A DNA stretch of 64,000 nucleotides, taken from assembly GCA_015061245.1 (NCBI GenBank), contig SUWY01000012.1, forward strand, positions 1 through 64,000. Direction: 5' to 3'. Source of the stretch: Bacteroidales bacterium. GTDB taxonomy: Bacteria; Bacteroidota; Bacteroidia; Bacteroidales; Marinifilaceae. The notes under the pieces were generated by a model. It saw only the letters and a program-made list of their open reading frames with translations, did no database searches and was not told the origin of the DNA. A program made the position numbers and the translations under genes. This document shows positions 55,183-61,735 of this stretch, in pieces (the first letter of the stretch is position 1; the number at the start of each line of letters is the position of its first letter).

Positions 55183-56250
55183 TTACATATACAACTCCTT
55201 GTGAACCGGAATCTTTATCTCGGTGGTTTGGGTTGATTTTACATTCAATGTGTTTTCACGAAGCCAGGGGTTAAAACGTTTCAATGTTTTATAGCTGATA
55301 CCCTGTTTTTTTGCCCAATCGGTCAGATTGCTGATTTTGCCTTTAACCTTTACAATTGTATATGGTTCAGCAGGATAAGGCTTCTCTATTTGGAAATTAT
55401 ATTTCTCGGCATTATTCAGTATCTGCTTGAATGCCAATATCCTGAATACGTAGCGATTAGTCTCTTCAGCTAAAAGCAGGTCGTAGTAATTGTTGGTCTG
55501 CTGTCTGGTCCTGAAGCGCTCAAAGCCATTTGTACCACAGTTGTATGATGCAGCTGCGGCTGTCCAGCTTCCAAATTTCTCTTTTGCCTTTTTCAGATAT
55601 TTACAAGCAGCTCGGGTTGATTTCTCAATGTGGTATCGCTCATCAATATTACCATTTACAACCAGGTTATACTCTTTAGCGGTTCCCTGCATAAATTGCC
55701 ATAGACCTGCTGCTTTTGCAGGTGAAACTGCCAATACGTTCAATGCACTCTCGCATACTGCCAAATAGACAAAATCCTCGGGTACTCCCTCCTCTTTAAG
55801 AATGGGGATAATTTGAGCGGACATTCTTGGAAATATTCTAAGAATCTGTAATGTAGAGGCGTGAAGATATGTGTTTGCTGCAAGCTCGCGAGTAAAGGCT
55901 TCACGAATATCGGTTCTGTGCAGAGGAACCTTTTCACCTGCAAATTCAAACTCTGTCGGAACGTAAACGTCGGTAGTAAGTGCCTTTGCAAAGATAAGCA
56001 TCTGTTCGCCCTCGTTCTTGACCTCTATATTTCCTCCGTTAAGAATGTTTTGGAGCATGGCCTCGGTGGAATCGCCGGAAATGTTTTCAACACTCTCGGG
56101 ATGGGTAAAGTGAGTGATTGTTGCAGGATAGAACCCAAGCGACTCTGCCGATGGTTTCTCTTGACTCTTTACGTAGATATAGCCTATGGCTCCTGTCATC
56201 AAGGCACTCCAAATTGTCAAGATAATGATTAGTGCATTATTTTTTCTCAT
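55183..56250 (-). CDS. Membrane-anchored lytic transglycosylase (SLT domain) with LysM-like tail
   Basis: 355 residues. One N-terminal helix (about 8-27) anchors it. The SLT domain (about 125-260) has the catalytic Glu in AVCESALNVLAVSPAKAAGLWQFM and the NCGTNG segment. The last 50 residues (TIVKVKGKISNLTDWAKKQGISYKTLKRFNPWL) resemble a LysM peptidoglycan-binding unit. It cleaves glycan strands to 1,6-anhydro-MurNAc ends, in the periplasm. Single gene, divergent from the MalY-like gene. Confidence 0.9.
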   Translation of the reverse strand: MRKNNALIIILTIWSALMTGAIGYIYVKSQEKPSAESLGFYPATITHFTHPESVENISGDSTEAMLQNILNGGNIEVKNEGEQMLIFAKALTTDVYVPTEFEFAGEKVPLHRTDIREAFTRELAANTYLHASTLQILRIFPRMSAQIIPILKEEGVPEDFVYLAVCESALNVLAVSPAKAAGLWQFMQGTAKEYNLVVNGNIDERYHIEKSTRAACKYLKKAKEKFGSWTAAAASYNCGTNGFERFRTRQQTNNYYDLLLAEETNRYVFRILAFKQILNNAEKYNFQIEKPYPAEPYTIVKVKGKISNLTDWAKKQGISYKTLKRFNPWLRENTLNVKSTQTTEIKIPVHKELYM

Positions 56251-56307
56251 TGTTGTTTATTGTACTCTTTTAAATTACTAAATTCGCATACAAAAATATA
56301 AAAAAAA

Positions 56308-56372
56308 GTGAATAGTTAGAAGTGAACAGTTAGGAGTTAATTATCAACTCCTAACTTCTAACTCCTAATTTG
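56308..56372. repeat. Inverted simple-repeat pair (AGTTAGGAGTT/AACTCCTAACT)
   Basis: A perfect 11-base stem with a 7-base loop at 56328-56356, extended by an outer GTTAGA/TCTAAC match. The arms are made of the same TAGGAGTTA words as the other simple repeats. It lies between two divergent genes, so it is not a terminator by position. Confidence 0.7.
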
Positions 56373-56433
56373 ACAGTAGATAAAGTGTAGAGATGAATTT
56401 GTATTAAAATGATAACTCGAAGTAACTAAAAAT

Positions 56434-57597
56434 ATGAAAAGTAGATTTGATGAGATTGTTGAGCGCAGAGGGACAGCCAGCGTGAAACATGATAATATGG
56501 AGGCACATTTCGGACAGACCGATTTGTTGCCAATGTGGGTTGCCGATATGGATTTTAAGTCGCCACAGGTAGTGCTCGATGCAGCAATGGAGCGTTGTAA
56601 GCACGGAGTATTTGGATACTCATTCAGAACCGACGATGCTAAGCAGGCCTTTGTTGAATGGGTTGCAAAGCGTGATAATTGGCAGATTAGCAAGGAGTGC
56701 GTAACAATTAGTCCGGGAATTTGTACCGCACTTTCAATAGCAGTTCGTTGTTACTCAAAGCCAGGTGATAGAGTGGTGATTATGACTCCGGTATATCATC
56801 CGTTCCATGAGGTGGTTTTGCGTAATGAACGTGAGTTGAGTCGTTCTCCGCTACACTTTAACGGCAGTGGTTACGAAATTGATTGGGTAGATTTGGAGAG
56901 TCGTTTGAATGGGGCTGCCATGTTAATTCTTTGTAATCCTCACAATCCTCTTGGACGAGCTTGGAGTGTTGAGGAGTTGAAGAGAATGGGGGATTTATGC
57001 GTGAAATATGGAGTAATTATCATATCCGATGAGATTCACTCCGACTTGATGCTCTTTAAAAAGCAACACCATGTTATGGCTCAAACCTCGCCCGAAATTG
57101 CGGATATTACGCTCACCTGCATGGCTCCCAGCAAGACCTTTAATATTGCCGGTATGTTGAACTCGTTGGTGGTGGCAACAAACCCGGAATTGTTGCGTAA
57201 ATTCAATGAGGAGATTACGACTCTCCATCTGGATTTGGGAAATCTGTTTGGACATATCACCCTCGAGGCTGCCTATCGTCATGGTGCGGAGTGGCTTGAT
57301 GAGTTGATGGAGTATCTCTCAGAGAGCGTTTTGATTGCGGAGAAGTTTGTAGCCGAGGAGATTCCAGGAGTTACCTTTGTTCGCCCTGAGGCCTCGTTCC
57401 TGATATGGTTGGATTTCCGAGGAACCGGCTATTCTCATGCCGAGGTTAAGGAGAGGTTGATTAGCAAGGGTAGAGTGGCATTGAATGATGGTTTGGAGTT
57501 TGGCGCTGATGGCGAGGGCTTTATGCGCTTGAATATTGGATGTCCTCACTCTGTGCTTATGGATGGATTGAATAGAATTAAATTGGCAATGCAATAA
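56434..57597 (+). CDS. MalY/PatB-family cystathionine beta-lyase / aminotransferase
   Basis: 387 residues, fold type I PLP enzyme. The start FDEIVERRGTASVKHD and LPMWVADMDFKSP are the family's opening. The PLP lysine lies in MAPSKTFNIAGML (about 235). Family members split cystathionine or other C-S bonds. The substrate is not determined by sequence. It lies 9 bases before the uridine-kinase-like gene, an operon. Confidence 0.9.
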   Translation: MKSRFDEIVERRGTASVKHDNMEAHFGQTDLLPMWVADMDFKSPQVVLDAAMERCKHGVFGYSFRTDDAKQAFVEWVAKRDNWQISKECVTISPGICTALSIAVRCYSKPGDRVVIMTPVYHPFHEVVLRNERELSRSPLHFNGSGYEIDWVDLESRLNGAAMLILCNPHNPLGRAWSVEELKRMGDLCVKYGVIIISDEIHSDLMLFKKQHHVMAQTSPEIADITLTCMAPSKTFNIAGMLNSLVVATNPELLRKFNEEITTLHLDLGNLFGHITLEAAYRHGAEWLDELMEYLSESVLIAEKFVAEEIPGVTFVRPEASFLIWLDFRGTGYSHAEVKERLISKGRVALNDGLEFGADGEGFMRLNIGCPHSVLMDGLNRIKLAMQ

Positions 57598-57606
57598 ATT
57601 TTAATT

Positions 57607-59277
57607 ATGGAGAGCATAAATGTATATTGCGTAAATACTCAGCAGAGTTATAGCGTTCCATTGGGTTCAACTTTTAATGAGTTGGCAACAATTATTTTGG
57701 GCGAGGATTCAGCAATGAAGCCTGTTGCGGCTTTGTTGGATAATAATTTGCAGTCGTTGCGTTATCGCCTGTTCCGTGATGGGATGGTTGAGTTTGTCGA
57801 TGGCTCGACTCAGGATGGTTACAGTGTTGTAGTCCGTTCGCTGATATTTTTGCTCTATACTGCATTCCGGGAGTTATATCCGACAGGCACTATGAATACC
57901 GAATTTTATATCTCAAACGGAGTATATTGCTCGCTTGAAGCTGACGGATATATAGATAGTGAGGAGCAGATTGCCCAAATATGTGACAAGATGCGCCAGA
58001 TTGTGGCAGAGAACTGCTCGATTACCCGTGAATTGACTCTCACAGAAAAGGCTTGTGAGCTGTTCGTTGCCAATGGATTACACGATAAGGCGAATTTGTT
58101 GATTGCGCGTGGAACTCTCTATAGTTCAGTATATAGGTTAAAGGATAGTTGCGACTACTATTTTGGAGTTTTGGCACACAAAACATCGGCATTGAGTGTT
58201 TTCGATTTGAAGAAGTATGGCGAGGGCGTTTTGTTGGTTCTTCCCGATGCCAAGGACCCTTCTCGTTTGGCTGAGCCAATCAGTCAGCCTAAGTTGTTGC
58301 AGACATTTGAAGAGAATAGACGGTGGAATAAAATTTTAGGAGTTACCAATATAGGAGATTTGAATCAATCTATTGCGGCAGGCGAGGGTAATGCTCTATT
58401 GAATGTTTGCGAGGCTATGCAAGAGAAGAAAATATCTCAGATTGCTGATATGATTGCCTCTCGTCGTGATAAAGTAAAAGTTGTTTTGATAGCAGGACCA
58501 TCAAGTTCCGGAAAGACAACATTCTGCAAAAGGTTGAGCATCCAGTTGATGTTAAACGGTTTGCATCCTATACCTTTGTCAATGGATGATTACTTTGTGG
58601 AGCGAGAGTTTACCCCTCGTGATGAAAATGGTAAGTATGATTTTGAGAATGTCGATGCCGTTGATATCCCATATTTTACCGATAGTGTAAAGAGAATCCT
58701 GGCAGGCGAGGAGGTTGAGATTCCTAAATTCTCATTTATTGAGGGTAGAAAGATTTTTGAGGGTAGAAAGGTTAAGTTTGGCAAGAACTCAATTTTGATA
58801 ATCGAGGGTATTCATGGTTTGAACCCTAAGGTTACATCGTTGCTGGATAGTGAAACAATTTTTAAAGTATTTATCTCGGCACTGACTGCAATTTCAATTG
58901 ATGAGCACAATCCGATTAATCCTACCGATAATCGTTTGATTAGAAGAATGGTTCGTGATCACAAATATCGTGGACGTTCGGCTCAGGCTACATTGGAAGG
59001 ATGGGAGGATGTTTTGGCAGGTGAGAAGAAGTACATTATTCCATATCAAGAGGAGGCCGATGTGATGTTTAATACGGCAATGATATATGAGTTGGCAGTA
59101 TTAAAGAGTCAGGCAGAACCGTTGTTGCGTGAAGTTCCTGAAACCTCGCCAGTACACTCAAAGGCTTTGAAGTTGTTGAAGTTCTTGTCCTATGTGAAGA
59201 TTTTAGAGCCTATCAGCGTTCCGCATGTTTCTCTATTGCGTGAATTCCTCGGTGGCTCAACGTTTAAATATGATTGA
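57607..59277 (+). CDS. Uridine-kinase-like nucleoside kinase with N-terminal TGS-like domain
   Basis: 556 residues. Residues 1-60 look like a ubiquitin-fold TGS domain, and the middle resembles the threonyl-tRNA-synthetase editing region (TREL...FVANG). The kinase part (about 280-480) has the P-loop IAGPSSSGKTTFCKRL and SMDDYFVER. Such fusions are widespread in Bacteroidota and Firmicutes and are labelled uridine kinase, but the true substrate is not certain. Its last 13 codons (LREFLGGSTFKYD) are copied 1.76 kb downstream at 60992. Confidence 0.9.
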   Translation: MESINVYCVNTQQSYSVPLGSTFNELATIILGEDSAMKPVAALLDNNLQSLRYRLFRDGMVEFVDGSTQDGYSVVVRSLIFLLYTAFRELYPTGTMNTEFYISNGVYCSLEADGYIDSEEQIAQICDKMRQIVAENCSITRELTLTEKACELFVANGLHDKANLLIARGTLYSSVYRLKDSCDYYFGVLAHKTSALSVFDLKKYGEGVLLVLPDAKDPSRLAEPISQPKLLQTFEENRRWNKILGVTNIGDLNQSIAAGEGNALLNVCEAMQEKKISQIADMIASRRDKVKVVLIAGPSSSGKTTFCKRLSIQLMLNGLHPIPLSMDDYFVEREFTPRDENGKYDFENVDAVDIPYFTDSVKRILAGEEVEIPKFSFIEGRKIFEGRKVKFGKNSILIIEGIHGLNPKVTSLLDSETIFKVFISALTAISIDEHNPINPTDNRLIRRMVRDHKYRGRSAQATLEGWEDVLAGEKKYIIPYQEEADVMFNTAMIYELAVLKSQAEPLLREVPETSPVHSKALKLLKFLSYVKILEPISVPHVSLLREFLGGSTFKYD

Positions 59278-59279
59278 TT

Positions 59280-59345
59280 GAAAAGGGGAAAGGTGGAGGG
59301 GAAAAGGTGAGAGGAGAGAGGTGAAAGGGAAAAGGTGAAAGGTGA
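59280..59345 (+). repeat. Purine-rich simple repeat (GGTGAAAGG)
   Basis: Runs of GAAAAGGG, GGTGAGAGG and GGTGAAAGG directly after the kinase stop. A shorter version lies at the matching place after the copied kinase tail (61043-61071), a length difference expected from slippage. Confidence 0.75.
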
Positions 59346-59383
59346 AAAAATGGTTGAATTTGCGAGCAAATTCAACCATTTTT
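59346..59383 (+). terminator. Strong terminator after the uridine-kinase-like gene
   Basis: AAAAATGGTTGAATTTG pairs with CAAATTCAACCATTTTT (17 bases, perfect, CGAG loop), with T run at the end of the right arm. It is duplicated unchanged at 61072. Confidence 0.9.
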
Positions 59384-59446
59384 AACTCCTCACTGTTCAC
59401 TCCTCACTGTTCACTCCTCACTCTTCATTGTTCACTCCTAATTCTT
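59384..59446. repeat. Simple repeat ACTCCTCACTGTTC
   Basis: Four to five degenerate copies of CTCCTCACTGTTCA. The same words follow the duplicated terminator at 61110. Nothing else is seen in the 319 bases between kinase and lipoprotein apart from the listed elements. Confidence 0.75.
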
Positions 59447-59492
59447 TATTGTAACAACTCTTTAACCTTTGCTGAGATTGCTTTATTGTAAG
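59447..59492 (-). pseudogene. Fragment of the yqeY 3' end, copy 1
   Basis: Read on the minus strand this ends AAAGCAATCTCAGCAAAGG...TTACAATAA, which encodes KAISAKVKELLQ-stop, the exact C-terminus of the YqeY protein at 61200. Differences from the intact gene within those codons are silent (TCA for TCT, TTGTTA for CTACTA). Upstream the match stops abruptly. Confidence 0.8.
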
Positions 59493-59534
59493 GTTTGTTG
59501 GTGAATAGTTAAGAAATATTAAAGTTAAAAAACA

Positions 59535-59546
59535 GCAAACGTTTGC
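59535..59546. promoter_or_regulatory. Perfect palindrome GCAAACGTTTGC (operator candidate)
   Basis: Twelve-base perfect palindrome with a central CG, typical of LacI-family repressor sites. It overlaps the -33 TTTG of the lipoprotein promoter, so a bound repressor would block transcription. The same palindrome lies at 60319 before the second lipoprotein. Confidence 0.65.
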
Positions 59547-59573
59547 ACTAACGTTTCTTTTGTTTTATATTTG
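59542..59573 (+). promoter_or_regulatory. Promoter of small lipoprotein 1
   Basis: TTTG at 59542-59545, a 20-base spacer and TATATTTG at 59566-59573: an ideal Bacteroidota promoter, 23 bases before the ATG. Confidence 0.75.
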
Positions 59574-59596
59574 TAGCAAACTAAAATTTTAGCGTC

Positions 59597-60115
59597 ATGA
59601 AAAGCAAATATTTATTTCTAGTAGTCCTAATTTGGGGCGTTTTGTTAGGCGTTTGTTCATGTAGTGAGGATGATGATACCGGGTCCATATTTAATCCAAC
59701 GCCTAGTGATACCGTAACAATTTATCCTCAAAAAATACCATATACCAGTATAGAAGAAAAGCTAAAGTGGAAAACTCAAAAACAGGAAACACCTAGTCCG
59801 GTAGTTGTAAATAGCAAAAAGCAATTACTTCAATATGTTGAAGGAGAATCTGATTTTTATTCAGGAATTGATTTCTCAAAGCATTCGGTTTTGTTAATTC
59901 ACGGAGTTATTGATTATGGGGTATCAAATATAGTTGTGCAGGATTTTCAAATAGGTTATAATGCAGAATATTTTTTAAGAGTTTTATTGGTACTAACATT
60001 GCAAGATATAGAAAGTCATTGGGTAACTGCAATTATTACTGAAAAATTAGACGAAAATGTTGCAGTACAAGTATATGTTAGTAATGTAATAGAGTTATTT
60101 GGTGATGATATATGA
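59597..60115 (+). CDS. Small lipoprotein, paralogue 1, function unknown
   Basis: 172 residues. The signal peptide (MKSKYLFLVVLIWGVLLGVC) ends in a lipobox and is followed by an acidic linker (SCSEDDDTGS), suggesting export to the outer membrane or surface. The C-terminal domain (NSKKQLLQYVEGESDFYSG, SKHSVLLIHGV) has a beta-rich pattern seen in short Bacteroidota lipoproteins and loosely recalls the PrcB fold; I do not claim a function. The first 54 codons and the promoter are identical to the second copy at 60381. The rest shares roughly 55-60% of residues by eye. Confidence 0.8.
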   Translation: MKSKYLFLVVLIWGVLLGVCSCSEDDDTGSIFNPTPSDTVTIYPQKIPYTSIEEKLKWKTQKQETPSPVVVNSKKQLLQYVEGESDFYSGIDFSKHSVLLIHGVIDYGVSNIVVQDFQIGYNAEYFLRVLLVLTLQDIESHWVTAIITEKLDENVAVQVYVSNVIELFGDDI

Positions 60116-60183
60116 TTAGAGACAATTTTCCTCTTAGTTTTTAATATGAATTGATAAAAATATTTAGGGTATAATTGACAAAG

Positions 60184-60225
60184 AGCGGTATGATTTTATA
60201 ACTCAAAATCATACCGCTTTCTTTT
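60184..60225 (+). terminator. Terminator of small lipoprotein 1
   Basis: AGCGGTATGATTTT pairs with AAAATCATACCGCT (14 bases, 7-base loop), followed by a T-rich tail (TTCTTTT). Confidence 0.88.
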
Positions 60226-60276
60226 AATTATTGTAGTAGCTCTTTAACCTTTGCTGAGATTGCTTTATTGTAAGGT
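60226..60276 (-). pseudogene. Fragment of the yqeY 3' end, copy 2
   Basis: Same fragment as at 59447, again in front of a lipoprotein promoter. The minus strand encodes KAISAKVKELLQ-stop. It matches the intact yqeY end better than copy 1 (CTACTA kept, TCA for TCT). Confidence 0.8.
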
Positions 60277-60318
60277 TTGCAGGTGAATAGTTAAGAAATG
60301 TTAAAATTAAAAAACATA

Positions 60319-60357
60319 GCAAACGTTTGCACTAACGTTTCTTTTGTTTTATATTTG
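60319..60357 (+). promoter_or_regulatory. Operator palindrome and promoter of small lipoprotein 2
   Basis: GCAAACGTTTGC at 60319-60330, then TATATTTG at 60350-60357, with the -33 TTTG (60326-60329) inside the palindrome. Identical to the first copy. Confidence 0.75.
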
Positions 60358-60380
60358 TAGCAAACTAAAATTTTAGCGTC

Positions 60381-60884
60381 ATGAAAAGCAAATATTTATT
60401 TCTAGTAGTCCTAATTTGGGGCGTTTTGTTAGGCGTTTGTTCATGTAGTGAGGATGATGATACCGGGTCCATATTTAATCCAACGCCTAGTGATACCGTA
60501 ACAATTTATCCTCAAAAAATACCATATACCAGTATAGAAGAAAGAATCAGATTGAATTCAAACAACGAAGAAGCACATAGTCCAATAATTGTTAATAGCA
60601 AAGAGGAATTACTTCAATATGTTCATGGACAATCCGATTTTTATTCAGGAATTGATTTTTCAAAGAATTCAGTTTTGTTGCTACATGGTTGGGCTGGTAA
60701 TGGAGTTTCCGATGTTATAGTACGGAATTTTCAGGTATTATCCAAAACTGAATATTTTTTGAAAGTATTAGTGATATTAACTGCTTCGGATGTAGAAATT
60801 CATTGGGTGACAGCAATTATAACTGAAAAAATAGATGAAGATATCGATATACAAGTGTACGTTACTGAAGCAATGCCTAGATAG
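60381..60884 (+). CDS. Small lipoprotein, paralogue 2, function unknown
   Basis: 167 residues. The first 54 are identical to paralogue 1, at DNA level too, and include the signal peptide, lipobox and acidic linker. From residue 55 on (RIRLNSNNEEAHSP) it diverges, while key positions of the domain remain (IVNSKEELLQYV, SDFYSGIDFSKNSVLLLHG, HWVTAIITEK). The pattern suggests duplication, then divergence of the exposed part or replacement by recombination. Expression is likely controlled like paralogue 1. No terminator hairpin is evident after it. Confidence 0.8.
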   Translation: MKSKYLFLVVLIWGVLLGVCSCSEDDDTGSIFNPTPSDTVTIYPQKIPYTSIEERIRLNSNNEEAHSPIIVNSKEELLQYVHGQSDFYSGIDFSKNSVLLLHGWAGNGVSDVIVRNFQVLSKTEYFLKVLVILTASDVEIHWVTAIITEKIDEDIDIQVYVTEAMPR

Positions 60885-60991
60885 GTGGAGTTGTTCCTAT
60901 TGTTGTTGATAATGGAATGGAAAATCTTTAATCAATTTTATTAAGTCATATTATGAAGCGTTTTTGTGTTGATTTTGTTAATGATAATATT

Positions 60992-61054
60992 CTCTGTTGC
61001 GTGAATTCCTCGGTGGCTCAACGTTTAAATATGATTGATTGAAAAGGGGAAAGG
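60992..61054 (+). pseudogene. Duplicated 3' end of the uridine-kinase-like gene
   Basis: About 63 bases (CTCTGTTGCGTGAATTCCTC onward, through the stop and into GAAAAGGGGAAA) repeat 59231-59293 with one base changed (CTG for CTA, silent in the original frame). It encodes the kinase's last residues without start or promoter. The rest of 60885-61199 contains only the items listed here. Confidence 0.88.
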
Positions 61055-61071
61055 GAAAAGGTGAGAGGTGA

Positions 61072-61109
61072 AAAAATGGTTGAATTTGCGAGCAAATTCA
61101 ACCATTTTT
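61072..61109 (+). terminator. Duplicate of the 17-base-stem terminator
   Basis: Identical to the hairpin at 59346, in the same place relative to the copied kinase tail. It may terminate lipoprotein 2 transcripts. Confidence 0.88.
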
Positions 61110-61194
61110 AACTCCTCACTGTTAACTCCTCACTGTTAACTCCTCACTGTTAACTCCTCACTCTTCACTCTTCACTCCTCACTGTTCACTCCTA
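61110..61194. repeat. Simple repeat AACTCCTCACTGTT
   Basis: About six degenerate copies (AACTCCTCACTGTT, ACTCTTCACTC), continuing up to the last codons of yqeY. It corresponds to the array at 59384. Confidence 0.75.
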
Positions 61195-61199
61195 ATTCT

Positions 61200-61649
61200 T
61201 TATTGTAGTAGCTCTTTAACCTTTGCAGAGATTGCTTTTCCGTCGGCTTTGCCTGCAAGTTGTTTTGTGGCAGTTCCCATAACTTTGCCTAAATCTTTCA
61301 TTGATGAGGCTCCAACCTCAGCGATGATTGTTTTCAATGCCTCGGTAAGCTCCTCTTCGGTTAGCTGCTTTGGAAGGAATACTCTAAGAACCTCAACCTG
61401 AGCCATCTCTGCATCATATAGATCTGCTCTGTTCTGCTCCTTATAGATTGATGCTGAGTCCTCGCCCTGCTTAACTAACTTTTGGATTAGTTGAATGCAC
61501 TTCTCATCGGTAATAGTGTCGCCGGCTCCAGGTGCGGTTTTAGCCTCAAGGATTAGTTTCTTAACGTTTCTAAGTGCATCTAGTTTTGCCTTATCTTTTG
61601 CCTTCATGGCATCTTTAATGCCGCTATTAATTTGCTCTTCAATAGTCAT
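61200..61649 (-). CDS. GatB/YqeY domain-containing protein
   Basis: 149 residues, normal length. The start MTIEEQINSGIKDAMKAKDKAKLDALRNVK and the Gly/Lys-rich end (LAGKADGKAISAKVKELLQ) match the YqeY family, related to the tail domain of GatB, which binds tRNA. The role of free-standing YqeY is unproven. Its 3' end is the source, or an homologue of the source, of the fragments at 59447 and 60226. Its promoter is divergent from the barrel gene. Confidence 0.92.
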   Translation of the reverse strand: MTIEEQINSGIKDAMKAKDKAKLDALRNVKKLILEAKTAPGAGDTITDEKCIQLIQKLVKQGEDSASIYKEQNRADLYDAEMAQVEVLRVFLPKQLTEEELTEALKTIIAEVGASSMKDLGKVMGTATKQLAGKADGKAISAKVKELLQ

Positions 61650-61677
61650 AATGTATCTTTTTGTGGTTTAACTGTCG

Positions 61678-61685
61678 CAAAGTTA
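61678..61685 (-). promoter_or_regulatory. -7 box of yqeY
   Basis: TAACTTTG on the minus strand, 28 bases before the ATG. Confidence 0.5.
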
Positions 61686-61708
61686 AGACAAATTAGAAAT
61701 AAAATTCC

Positions 61709-61716
61709 TAACTTTG
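61709..61716 (+). promoter_or_regulatory. -7 box of the BamA/TamA-like gene
   Basis: TAACTTTG on the plus strand, 19 bases before the ATG at 61736. Confidence 0.5.
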
Positions 61717-61735
61717 AGAGTTAAAAAAATTAAAG

